A stretch of DNA of 64,000 nucleotides from Aselliscus stoliczkanus (Eukaryota > Chordata > Mammalia > Chiroptera > Hipposideridae): contig CM066728.1 in the NCBI GenBank assembly GCA_033961575.1, forward strand, positions 99,648,852-99,712,851, given 5' to 3'. Every line of letters starts with the position of its first letter. Within the stretch, counting starts at the first letter, position 1. Under the pieces are notes generated by a model that had not been told where the DNA came from, made no database searches, and was given only the letters and a program-made list of their open reading frames with translations. Below, in pieces: positions 49,027-59,664 of the stretch. The position numbers and the translations under genes were made by a program.

Positions 49027-49649
49027 CATTCAGCCATTAATTGGTATATAATAAGATGGCCTTTATTCTAAAACAGGAAAAATAACTTAAGACATTTTAA
49101 ATTATTCTATTGGAATATAAAAATAAAAATCTTAAAATAGCAGGTAAATATTGAAAACTTTATATGGTAAGTACCCACTTGAATTCATTACACCTCATGC
49201 TGCATCTCATACCAACCAATGGAACAACTTAGCCTATCGATTTATGTTATTCTCATTCTTCCAAACTCCAGTGTTGCCAACTTTTGTTGTTAAATAAGTA
49301 AAATTTCAAATCTCCCTCTTGCTCACAAACCCAACGCTCCTTGTCTTCTTGTGTGTCCTTCTTTCTTACTTGGAAAGCTGGAAAAGTTTCTGAAAAGATG
49401 CCCTTTTTCCCAGTATTTCCATGCTCTAGGAACTCTCCAACTCTTCCATTAAGACAGTGTTTCTAAAAGGCAAATACAGCCACTCTTATATTCTTGGCAG
49501 ATAGTTCCCCCTATGTATTATAATCATATAAATGTATTTTATTTTATATAATTATATATTAGGAATGAGCTGACTGCCTGCTTTCTTTGGCAGTGCTTTA
49601 ATTACTTACAGGACCATAACCACTCAGGGAGCTAGTTTTTGACACCTGC
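49027..49649. other. Unique AT-rich DNA
   Basis: No gene or named repeat recognised between the mariner end and the MER5A relic. Confidence 0.5.
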
Positions 49650-49810
49650 CACTTGGTGGAGTCACCTACAGAATTAAAAACAAAAATTTTGTTTCTAGTC
49701 TCCCTCACCTCCTCTCTTCATCCCAGGCCATAGAGATTCTGACTTAATGGATATGAGGGAGGGCCTACATATTAGGATTTGTTTAATAGTCCTCAGATGG
49801 AAAAAGCTGA
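49650..49810 (+). repeat. MER5A hAT-Charlie element, partial
   Basis: 'GGAGTCACCTACAGAATTAA', 'CATAGAGATTCTGACTTAAT' and 'GGAGGGCCTACATATTAGGA' followed by 'TTTAATAGTCCTCAGATGG' match the MER5A centre and right half. Confidence 0.6.
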
Positions 49811-51439
49811 AATTCATTGGGAACAGGGAAAATAAGGCCATATAAACTGAATTGGGGGGAGGGGGAGATACTAATAACTTCAAAGCAGGCAAATCACTCA
49901 GAGAGGGAATTATTAATCAGAACAAATAGAATACATATTCAGGGAAAAGTAGTTCTCAGAGAAGGAAATGACAAATTAAATGGGAAAAAGAATAAGTAAA
50001 ATTATTTAAGATATTTCAACAGTTTTGATTTTTTTTCTGAATATTTATCAATTCAGTCATGCAATACACCCTTATGTGACATTGTGATGATAATCACTGA
50101 TAACCAGAAGAAAACTATTTCCTTCATTTTCTATAATTCACTTTTTGAAATTGCCAAGTTGAAGTTTGAGTTTCAAAATGTAATGGGATATTTTTACCTA
50201 CTTTTTTTTTAATTCAGCATTTAAAGTTGAAAAGAATGAAAATAGAAAATGTAAAGGTGTTATTTTACCAGGTTGCAAGTCCCATCTTACACTAGTTTTG
50301 AAGTGGATTTTGAAGAATTATCTGAGTTAAACCTAATGTTCTAATGTGGAGTCTAAAAAGATAGGGAGAGAAAAAGAACTGAGCTATTGTTTATCCTGTG
50401 CCTTTGGACAAAGTATTTGGATTATAAACATCAGTGACAGAGTGGAATTGTTAGGTTTGTATTCAGAACTGCCTTCAATTGTTAAGCAGCTTCAATTCAT
50501 AATGAATAAATTCATAGAACATTTTATGTACTATATGATAATTTTCTTCAGTTTATCAAAAAGGCACACAAAAGCTAGCAGATTTAAAACTCTTTTAATA
50601 TATACTTGATTTCAGTCCTCAGAAATACCAAAGTTTAATATTGGGGGTGCACACTCTTTATAAGTGTAGGAAAAAATTGCTGAAGTACAAATTGACTCTT
50701 GCCTAAGGGTATTATAATGCATCTAATTAAATTGATTTACTATACTACTAACTTTTTTGCAACACAAATATCATTAGAATAAAAAATACAGCCAAGCTTT
50801 TCAAAAGATTTCTTATTCTACAAAAATAATCTGTAATTCCTTTTAAAGAAAATTATGTAAACTTTCAATTAATACTTTATGAAAGTGTACAGTTTTCTAT
50901 CTTCTTCTAAATTGTATTGCAAAATTAACCTCCTATAAAACTATAAGATAAAGACAATCCTCATGATTTCAAGATTTAGAAAGACATGGTAGAGTTAGAC
51001 CATGATCATCCAATTTACATATAGATTTTTTTCCCCCAGTGACTGTATTTTACTAAGGAAATAGTAATGAGATGTGTCTGCCTTAAAAGCTGGTATGAGA
51101 CAAATATTTTTAAATGCATCATGCTATTTGTTTTCCAGAGGTACCAATACTTAAAATTCACTAACATGAGGAAATGGTATTATGTGCACACACCACATAA
51201 AATGTGATCAGTGTTCTCTGTACTTTTCTGCTCTCTTCCCATAGTGGATGGAGGAAGTGCTTCTTCTTTTCAGAAAGTAAATAAAAGTTTTTTTGTCTGT
51301 TTTTAAGGACATCACTTACAAACTGGATAGATATTTTCCAAAATTTGGAAGAACCTAGGTCAAAAGAACACTGGTGAATAAGGAAGAATAAAACCAATGC
51401 CTGAAGAACTAACGGTATCTGGCAGCCTGGTCATATGAA
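49811..51439. other. Unique AT-rich DNA; no gene
   Basis: Short open frames at 49817-49999, 50346-50609 and 51161-51397 are not recognisable. Nothing else is supportable. Confidence 0.45.
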
Positions 51440-51570
51440 GTGTTTCAATTATTATGACTATTATTATGACAGTTAAGGAAGATGAGCTCTAAAATGATAG
51501 AAAACTTGACCAACATCATAGAACTAGCAAGTGGTAGAATCAGGGTAAAGCCCTTGGCAAGCCTGCTGAG
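51440..51570 (-). repeat. MIR SINE fragment
   Basis: 'TATTATGACAGTTAAGGAAG', 'CTTGACCAACATCATAGAAC' and 'TAGCAAGTGGTAGAATCAGG' match the reverse MIR order (gaggaaactgag / acttgcccaaggtcacacagct / agtggcagagctggg). Confidence 0.55.
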
Positions 51571-51650
51571 CCCATTAAACATTATATAATAATATATAAT
51601 ATTATGTGTAATGATAGAATATGATAATGATATATAAAAATATTACAGAT

Positions 51651-51794
51651 GGGGCTGGCCAAGTGGCACAGTGGTTAAGAGCTGGCTTAGGACGCCAGCG
51701 GCCCCGGTTCAGGTCACACATATGAGGGCCAGTGACACTGCCCTAAAAAAGAAAACAATAAAAAATAAAATAATAATAATAATAATAATAATAA
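51651..51794 (+). repeat. Short-form bat SINE with (AAT)n tail
   Basis: Head GGGGCTGGCCAAGTGGCACA, B box GGTTCAGGTCA, 'GAGGGCCAGTGACACTGCCC', then an A-rich tail that turns into about nine AAT units. The short duplication TACAGAT lies before it (51644-51650) and after it (51795-51801). Confidence 0.9.
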
Positions 51795-51884
51795 TACAGA
51801 TAATGTTATGTAATAATATGTAATGTGTAACATAAGCAATAATATGTAAAATAATAAATACAATGTTTAATGACATGTGCTATG

Positions 51885-52105
51885 AAGGCAAATTGCCTAG
51901 AACCGTGACACCATCACTTGCTTGATTTGTGATGTCGGGCAAGTGACAACCCTTTAGCTGTCAGCTTCCTTCTCCATGTAGTGGCCAAAATAATAGAACT
52001 GCTTCATATAGCCATTATGAGTATTAAGTAGTTAATATTTTCACAGTGCTTAGAATAAGCACAATCCATAGTAATTACTATGTAAGTACACCCTCATAAT
52101 AAAAG
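51885..52105 (+). repeat. MIR SINE
   Basis: 'GATGTCGGGCAAGTGACAAC', 'CAGCTTCCTTCTCCATGTAG', 'GCCATTATGAGTATTAAGTA', 'TTTTCACAGTGCTTAGAATA' and 'CATAGTAATTACTATGTAAG' match MIR core and right part in order. Confidence 0.6.
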
Positions 52106-52952
52106 GCAGATACTGCTTTAATTGTTAGTCTTTCTCTGTTTCTTTACATTATCATTTTGTTTTATTTTGTTTTCCGATCTTTCTCTGAAGTATGGCCTTA
52201 TCTGATTTAAAAAAAAAAAATGTTTGACTACATATGGCCATGCCAGCACTCAGTAAAGACCAGTCAACTTTGCTTTGGGGATAATTACTAGTTCGAAATT
52301 TAAGGAAATGGTATTCTCATTGACTAGACTTGTATCAATGATCTAGTGATGGGTTCATCAGTTATGGACACTGCCCGTGTTCTACCTCCTTTTTTTCTAC
52401 TTTACTGCAGTAAACCAAGGACTATTATAAACTACAAACAAACAAAATAATCTGCAATAAGCAAGTTGCTTGCAACATATATTCACTTTATAAAATAAGC
52501 AATTGACTTTCTGCATTTAAATTTATTCCTTGAAATGGTGGACTATGATCCATCAATTTTATATAATTGCATTGATAGGTAACTTGCTAGCTCTTAAAGT
52601 AACATTATTCCAGAGAGCACATAGCTAATAAATTATTACTACATATAAAAAAAATGGGGTCATTCATTTGCAAATTGTAATATATAAATGTCTCCAAGCC
52701 TAATTACTGGAAAATTACAGTATAAACATTATATATATATATACTCAACACCATAATGAAAAGGTTTGCTAAATAATCCACAACAAATTAGGTCTGTGAA
52801 GATAAAATTAATCTAACGGGAATTCATAAATCAAAAGTGATAATGTCAAAAATTCAAGATAACAATTCAAGACCATACTGACCGTATCTTGAAGAGACTT
52901 CTTCCTAAAAATTGTAAAAATTTAAACCCAGAGTACATGTTCATTCAGCTCT
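52106..52952. other. Unique AT-rich DNA; no gene
   Basis: Contains a short (TA)n at 52729-52742. No exon or named repeat. Confidence 0.45.
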
Positions 52953-53680
52953 CAGTCTTCATTATTTGTGGGTTCCGTCCTTGCAAATTTGTCTACTAAT
53001 TAAAATGTACACCTGCTTCCAAAATCAATACTCACAGAGCTTTAAGGACATGCGCAGTGCGGCAAAAAGTTTGAGTTGCTTGAGTCCTTGCTCCCAAGAG
53101 GTAAACCACTCATTTCAGCCCTCACATTGTAAATAAGTGTCCTTTCCACAATCTGTTTGATACCATGTTTTCCACATTTTTGTGCTGTTTTGTTAGAGTT
53201 TTGTTTTTGAAAATGACCCCCAAACGTACTGCTGAGGTGCTGTCTAGTGTTCTTCAGCACACACAAAAAAGCTGTGATGTATTTTATCGAGAAAATGCAT
53301 GTGTTAGGTAAGTTTTTTCTAGCACTAGTACTAACACTAGCAGTAGTGCTCTTGGCTGCGAATTCAGTGTGAATGAATCAACAACACAATACATCCAGAA
53401 AAAAAGAAAAACGTGAAAATTTGCTGATCTGTACGTGAGGCTACTCTGGAAAGTACTAAAATAACATCTCTAGTGTGTGATGAAGCTATGGGAAAGAGAG
53501 ACAGGAAGTTACATGTGTGGATCCATGAGGTGATGACTAAGTCGGAAATCTTAGTGAAGAGCATTGCTATAAGATTAAAAGCCAAAGGTCAGGAAAATGT
53601 TACGAGAAAAAGGCTACCACTGATTTATTATTGTAAAGAAAACTGCATGCAATTAATTATTTGTAAGACCTATATATAAA
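52953..53680 (+). mobile_element. Decayed pogo/Tigger-like DNA transposon, 5' part
   Basis: The left part (CATTATTTGTGGGTTCCGTC, 'TTGCAAATTTGTCTACTAAT', 'GACATGCGCAGTGCGGCAAA') resembles the 5' end of mammalian pogo-class elements. Downstream, from the ATG at about 53212, fragments of a CENP-B/pogo-type DNA-binding domain can be read: MTPKRTAEVL, then VNESTTQYIQKK near 53370-53405, then EAMGKRDRKLHVWI near 53480-53525. The usual family text has an NEST..YI motif followed by a W at this spacing. Stops and frame breaks separate these blocks, and the catalytic DDE part is not seen, so this is a truncated, inactive relic. The exact Tigger subfamily is not determined. Confidence 0.55.
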
Positions 53681-54471
53681 ATAAAATCTCTTTTAACAGA
53701 AAGGCACATAAAACAAGATTATTTATTGATCCAGTATAGAAAATGTTGTGCACAGAAGCTTACAGGAAATTAATCCTGTATTCTCCCAGGAGCAATGGCT
53801 CAGTATTCGTTAATTTTATTTACCCTTATTATTTCCTTTATCAGGCTACTAGCTACTATTTTCCGTTTAGAATTATATATCTTTACCCAAATCAAGAGGA
53901 TCCATTCTACTCAAAATTGATTTCTTGATACCAGGGATTAATGTAATTCTCTTATTTGATGTTCTTGTCTCCACCACTTCCTCTTTCAACTTGTCCTTTC
54001 AATCACAAAATACCTGCATATTTATTTTAAAACTATTCATTGAGTATAGAAAAAAAATAATTTACTTGTGTCACTCTTTTATTGAAGAACCTAAAATATT
54101 TATAATTATCAACTAATAGGGTATAATTTTGGCTCTTTAACATTTGTCTTTAATATTGTATATCACATTCAATCTTATTTCTCACTATGCGTATACATGC
54201 TTTGTCTAATAAAGTGTTGTCTTCTTGTGTTTCAATAAAATCATCCCTTTTCATATCTTTACCTTGTTCATGTTCAAAGTATGGATGAAACTCAAAACCA
54301 AGCAACAGGATAGAGAAATAAAAAACATTTTTTTTCAAATAGATTTGTCACTAAATTTATGGTTTTCGTTGCATCATTTTTATAGCATTTGTGTTGTGTT
54401 TTAAATTAATACTTTATGTTCTTTGTTTCCTTTTTAAAATCATTCCCCCAGATTCATCCAAATACTGTTTT
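53681..54471. other. Unique AT-rich DNA; no gene
   Basis: Short frames (53743-53928, 53925-54116, 54150-54338) without recognisable protein. Confidence 0.45.
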
Positions 54472-55875
54472 TTTTAATTAAAATTTATTGGGGAGAAAAT
54501 GGTTAGTAAATTATATGGGTTTCAAGTATACAATTTGTAATACATCATCTATATAACACATTGTATGTTCACCACCCAGAGTCAGTTCTCTTTCTATCAC
54601 AATATATTTGACCCCATTTATCGTCACCTATCACTTCCATCCCCCCTTACTCTCTGGTAACCACTAAACTATTGTCTGTGTTTATGATTTTGTGTTTCTT
54701 TGTTTGTCTTGTTCTTTTGTTGCTTTTGGTTTTGTATCCCACACATCAGTGAAATCTTGGTTCTCGACTTTTTCTGTGTGACTTATTTTGCTTAGCATAA
54801 TAATCTCAAGATCTATTCATGTTGTCACAAATGGCATGATTTCATCTTTTCTTATGGAAACATGATATTCTATTGTGTCTATGTACCACATCTTTATCCA
54901 ATCATCTATTGAAGGACACTTTGGTTGTTTCCATGTCTTGGCCACTAAATACACCTGCAGTGAACATCAAAGCACATATACGAGTATTTTTTTGGGTAAA
55001 TATTTTCATATTTTTTGGGTATATACCTAGGAGAGGAATTGCTGGGTCATATGGTAATTCTATTCTTAATTTTTTGAGGAACCTCTACACTGCCTACTAT
55101 AGGCGGCTGCACCAATCTACATTCTCAACAGTGTATGAGGGTTCCTTTTGCTCCTCAACCTCTCCAACACTTGTTATTATTTGTCTTGATGATGATAGCT
55201 ATTCTAACCTGTGTGAGGTGACATTTCATTGTGGTTTTTATTTGCATTTCTGTGATGATTAGTGATGTTGAGCATATCTTCATATGTCTATTGGCCATCT
55301 GTATGTCCCCTTTGGAGAAATGTCTATTCAGGTCCTCTGCCCATTTTTTAATTGGATCGTTTGGGTTTTTTTTGTTGTTGTTGAGTTGTATGAGTTCCTT
55401 ATGTATTTTGGATATTAGCCCCTTATCAAGGGCATTGTTTGCAAAAACCTTCTCCCACTCCATTGGTTGCCTCTTTATTTTGTCAAAGGTTTCTTTTGCT
55501 GTGCAGAACCTTTTTAGTTTGATATAGTCCCATTCATTTATTTTAGCTTTTACTTCCCTTGCCTTTGAGGTCAAATTCATAAAATCCTGTTTGAACCCAA
55601 GATCCATAAGTTTAGTACCTACGCTTTGTTCTATGCAGTTTATTGTTTCAGATCTTATGTTTACATCTTTGATCCATTTTGAGTTAATTTTGGTACATAG
55701 TGACAGCAGTCTAGTTTCATTCTTTTGCACGTGGATTTCCAATTTTCCCAGCACCATTTATTGAAGAGGCTGTCTTTTTTGTGTTGTATGTTTTTGGCTC
55801 CTTTATTGGAAATTATCTGTCCATATTCATATGGGTTTATTTCTGGGTTTTCAATTCTATTCAGGTCTGTGTGTG
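54472..55875 (-). mobile_element. L1 retrotransposon, 5'-truncated
   Basis: On the plus strand it opens with a T-rich run (the A tail) and the 3' UTR (GAGTCAGTTCTCTTTCTATC, 'TCTCTGGTAACCACTAAACT'). ORF2 then continues leftward-to-rightward in reverse: 'TGCTGGGTCATATGGTAATT', 'CATTGTGGTTTTTATTTGCA', 'GTCAAAGGTTTCTTTTGCTG', 'CCCAGCACCATTTATTGAAG', ending at about 'TATTCAGGTCTGTGTGTG'. About 1.4 kb of a ~6-7 kb element is present, so this is a normal 5'-truncated copy. A long-form SINE adjoins its 5' end at 55885. Confidence 0.9.
54780..55870 (-). pseudogene. L1 ORF2 C-terminal remnant
   Basis: ORF2 protein is the reverse transcriptase/endonuclease that copies L1 RNA. Only the part after the reverse transcriptase core remains. 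A 200-codon open stretch (55155-55757) reads through [80 protein letters not shown] and [20 protein letters not shown], and ends near the cysteine-containing CWRG block. These are hallmark L1 ORF2 C-terminal phrases. No endonuclease or YADD-type catalytic region is present, and there are frame breaks downstream, so no activity is expected. Confidence 0.9.
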
Positions 55876-55884
55876 ATCACTTTT

Positions 55885-56310
55885 TTTTTAAAGATTTTAT
55901 TGGGGAATTGGGGGAGGGGAACAGCATTTGGGGAACCAGGTAAGGGGAACAGACAAGTTGCTGTCCTTTGTTCTTCAGTCTAGTTGCAGAGGACATTGCT
56001 TCACTGGCTCATGTTGGTATCGTCTTTGCGCTCTTCCCAGATGAGACAGATCAGTCGCCGGCCTCTGGATGGTCGTTCACCGCGCCTATTGGCAGCTCAC
56101 GCTGGCTGCCGGCCACTCACTGTAGCCTATGGCAGCCCACTGCAGCAGGGGCTGCAGCCTACACTGTCGCCGGGGCTCGCACAGCCCAGCTGCAGGTGGA
56201 GCTGTTGTTAGCTGTAGAGGGCAATGTCTCTGGCCCTCATATGTGGGATCTGAACCGGGGCTGCTGGCATCCCCAAACCAGCTCTTAACTAATGTACCAC
56301 TCAGCCGGCC
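55885..56310 (-). repeat. Long-form bat SINE next to L1 5' end
   Basis: Same architecture as the copy at 3811: tRNA-like head (GGCCGGCTGAGTGGTACATT on the minus strand), B box GGTTCAGATCCC, 'GAGGGCCAGAGACATTGCCC', GC-rich AGCTGC core, 'CCCCAATAAAATCT' and A tail. An 18-bp duplication (CTGTGTGTGATCACTTTT, 55867-55884 and 56311-56328) flanks it, one of the longest in the window. Four overlapping short frames on both strands here are SINE translations, not genes. Confidence 0.95.
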
Positions 56311-56328
56311 CTGTGTGTGATCACTTTT

Positions 56329-57584
56329 GAATGCCTTTTTCAGCACTGGAAACCATAATTGATTATTAATGCACTCAGAATGCTATTATTCAGCATCTAG
56401 TAGTATAAATGTTTTTTTGGTTTGCTTGTGTGAATGACTGTTTATGTACAACTTGCTAAAGTGGAAAATGTGGGAAGGAAAACAGGAAGAAACTTAGGGT
56501 AAAGGAAGGGAAACCAATTTTAAGTATGACAAGAAAAATGAGTGTTTTTCTTAGGACTTATCACTTAGCAGGTTTTTAACAAATGTACCTTTGTGGTTTA
56601 AAACATTAAACTACATGTAATGTATCTATCAAAGGTTTTTAAAGAATGGAATTTTTGAAACGCACCATATCTGAAACAATGTGTTCTTGATTTGTATGCA
56701 ATTGCTTATGTTACTCATAAAAAAAATTAAAAAAAAGGTCTAGAATCAGTAATCATGCTTTAATTTCTTTAAAACATGATAGGTTTTACTCAGTTCTTTA
56801 TGATTCAGATTATAGTGGCTTAACACATCTTGGTTTTGATAAAATAAAAATATAAAAATGTCACTGAACCCATTGGAGCCCATGATTCGGGAGATTCAAT
56901 GTAATCCAAAAATTATCCCAAAACTGAGGTTCATTCTTGAAATTAATTTTCAAAAAATTTTTACATGTAAATTTATGATTTTTATCTCTTCAATGAATAA
57001 TACTGAACAAACTTTTGGTGAGTTTAGAAAAATTCATATCAAAAATGGTTCATATTATATGAATAACTAAAAATCAACTTCTTGTCCACTATTTGGTCAC
57101 TAAATCATCCATCAAGTCTTGTGTATTACTTTCAATCCATGGTGAATTTACTCTATGTGATGAAACATTTATCTCTAATATTAATTGATAACTATTCTTT
57201 TTAGCTTGTATCATGTCACATATATTCTTTTTACTAAACATTTATACTGTTGCTTCATTATTTTGTGTACATTTTATTTTTGCAAGTTGAGGACAGGAAT
57301 CTTAAGTCAAACTTTTCATCCTCTCATGGTGGGTTCAGAACTTTACAGATGGTAGACATATAATATTTGTAGATTCAGTGGCCTCTTTGTCCTTCTTCTA
57401 AAGCAATACATGAAGAGGAAAATGCCAGTCCTTTTGATATGGAACATGATTCTTCTTGGAAAATTCTATCCATACATAACTCATGGAACTTCAAGGCAAA
57501 AGAAACATATAATATAGGTAGCTCACCCAACGACACATACCCAGTGGATGGTAATTTACATTTATTTTGTGTGTGTGTTTTTTT
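56329..57584. other. Unique AT-rich DNA; no gene
   Basis: Nothing recognised. Frames at 56858-57070 and 57439-57621 are short and unidentifiable. Confidence 0.45.
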
Positions 57585-57790
57585 TATTATAGATACTCTA
57601 TTATATGCTTTGTATAGATAAGTTTATTTAATCCTCAAAGTGCATTAGGTAGTTGTTTAGATTATACCAACATACTAGTAGAGTAGATTGAGAAGGGAGT
57701 TCAAGCAAGTTGGTGAGAGTCATCCAGTAAGTGGCAGAGCTGTGATTCACAGCCCAGGTTTACAGAGACTACACATTTTTATACATTAGG
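57585..57790 (-). repeat. MIR SINE
   Basis: 'TTTATTTAATCCTCAAAGTG', 'CATTAGGTAGTTGTTTAGAT', 'GTCATCCAGTAAGTGGCAGA', 'GCTGTGATTCACAGCCCAGG' and 'TTATACATTAGGCTCTG' follow the reverse MIR consensus. Confidence 0.65.
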
Positions 57791-57949
57791 CTCTGTTGCC
57801 CTTAATCAGTGCTGGAATCCTAGAAATGAGATCTGGTGTATTTGACATAAGCATTTGTGATCTTTTATTGATTGTGCTAGGTTGATGAGATTTAGGATTT
57901 TATTTTATTTAATGTTTACTAAAACAACATTATTTCTCAAGTTTTTTTC

Positions 57950-58405
57950 TTTTGTTTTGTTTTTTAAAGATTTTATTGAATAATTGGGGGAGGGCACAAT
58001 GTTGGGGAATTAGGGAAGGGGAACAGACAAGGTGCCGTCCTTTGGTTCTTCAGTCTAGTTGTGGAGCACATTGCTTCACTGGCCCATGTTGGTATTATGA
58101 TCATTGCGCTCTTCCCGTGTGATGCAGTCACTTGCCGGCCATTGAACAGCCACTCAAGGTGGCTCATGGCAGCACATGCTGGCTGCCGGCTGCTCACGCT
58201 TGCTGCTGGCCAGTCATGGTGCTTACGGCAGCCCACTGCAGTACCACTGTAGCCTACGCTGTCGCCGACGACTCACAGCAGCCTATCTTAGCTGTAGAGG
58301 GCTCAGAGTCACTGGCCCTAATGTGGGATCCAAACCCGTAGCCCTGCTGCTCAGAGCACAAGCTCCCAAGCCAACCCTTAACCAACAAGCCACTTGGCCT
58401 GCCCC
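57950..58405 (-). repeat. Long-form bat SINE, variant core
   Basis: Same family as at 3811 and 55885, with an A tail, 'CCAATTATTCAATAAAATCT', a longer AGCTGC/CAGCATG-rich core and the tRNA-like head (GGGGGCAGGCCAAGTGGCTT). An extra block before the B box ('GTGCTCTGAGCAGCAGGGCT') separates it from the other copies and is shared with the copy at 61201. The flank CAAGTTT(C/T)TT occurs before the T run and after the head. Confidence 0.85.
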
Positions 58406-58589
58406 CAAGTTTCTTAATAATAACTGACGACCCAGTAAACAAAGCATCTATAATATTATTACACATAAAGTTGTAAATTTATTTAATTTTATCTATTTTT
58501 TTTCTTAAAATCTATTTGTGACATGAATGAAATGCTTACCTAAAATGTAATAGAAACTAATTTAATATTAAGCTAAGTAGTTAGAAGTT
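58406..58589. other. Unrecognised AT-rich DNA
   Basis: No gene or named repeat. Confidence 0.5.
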
Positions 58590-58845
58590 GAGACTACCTG
58601 TGAAGATTTGGGGGCACTTTCCTTATAAATAGAGTTGCCTCCATACCCTTTTTGTATTAAGTGCCATTGAGTTGGCTCTGACACCTTGCAACTCTTGTGA
58701 ATGATTTCCACAATGTCCTGCCTGTCCTCAGCAGCCCTGCTCAGCTCCTGTAGACTCATGATTAGGACTTTTTATGGAGACAATTTATCTCATATTTGGT
58801 CTTCTTTTCCTGCTGCCTGCTGCCTTGGGCTATAAATGAGGGTAG
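58590..58845. repeat. Unassigned old dispersed-repeat-like segment
   Basis: The text 'AAGTGCCATTGAGTTGGCTC', 'TGACACCTTGCAACTCTTGT', 'TCCTCAGCAGCCCTGCTCAG', 'CATATTTGGTCTTCTTTTCC' and 'TGCTGCCTGCTGCCTTGGG' looks like an ancient amniote dispersed element that I have seen in other genomes, but I cannot give a family name with confidence. It is far richer in GC than its flanks. Confidence 0.35.
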
Positions 58846-58849
58846 CATT

Positions 58850-59050
58850 TATAGACTAGGTAGTATGTGTCATGAACTGTTAAAGGTGTTTTTCTCATGC
58901 CCTTTAAATCCTCCCACAATCTTTTTTAATGCAACCACTGTAGAGATATGGGTATAGAAGTTCACAGAGATTTCAGTCATCAGAACTGCTTATCAAGAAA
59001 CAGGATTGAAACCATGAAATCCCAGCCTCTTTATTATACAAAGTAACCCT
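58850..59050 (-). repeat. MIR SINE, decayed
   Basis: 'CCCTTTAAATCCTCCCACAA', 'GTAGAGATATGGGTATAGAA', 'GAAACAGGATTGAAACCATG' and 'AAATCCCAGCCTCTTTATTA' follow the reverse MIR order. Confidence 0.5.
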
Positions 59051-59495
59051 TCTACAGGACACATTGTATTGAAGACTGAATGTTGGCTAACTTCTTATTG
59101 ATTGCAGTCACTATATATGAGTGTTCTGATTTTTCAGTTCAGTACTGAACATTATGTTAATGGGTTTCAATCATAGAAAATGTATGGGATTGAATGATAT
59201 TTGGAGGTCATATGAACAATGCTTTTTTAGATATTTTTATTCAAAATAAAATTGTACTGCTATTTCATTTTTTTATATTATATGTAGAAAGCTCATTTTA
59301 TCATTAGATATACATAATTCAATTTAGATATTGTGGCTTATGACCAATCAAATATTTTCTTCTAGTAGTTAACATTCCTTCTTTATTGTAATTTATGAAG
59401 GAACATAATACATTTTTTATTTAAAAATTTAAAAACATACCTGTATTCTCAATTCTAGCACTTGCCAAGTTTATAACTTTTGGTAAGTTACCATA
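59051..59495. other. Unique AT-rich DNA
   Basis: No gene or named repeat recognised. Confidence 0.5.
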
Positions 59496-59664
59496 TTTGC
59501 CATGTATAAAGTGCACATATGTGTTTTGCCCAAACTTTTAGGGAAAAAATTCTTTCATTTTAATTTTTTTAATTCAAATTTTTATTTGTTTACATTTAGG
59601 TACTTGTTTTTGTGTATCATAAAGGAATTTTAGCATTTATTTTTTAACATATTATAGTACAAGA

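Noticed and set aside
55968..56346. Overlapping frames of 63-106 codons on both strands as genes
   Set aside because: All are translations of the GC-rich core of the long-form SINE; the same frames recur at 3913-4209 and in 61225-61551.
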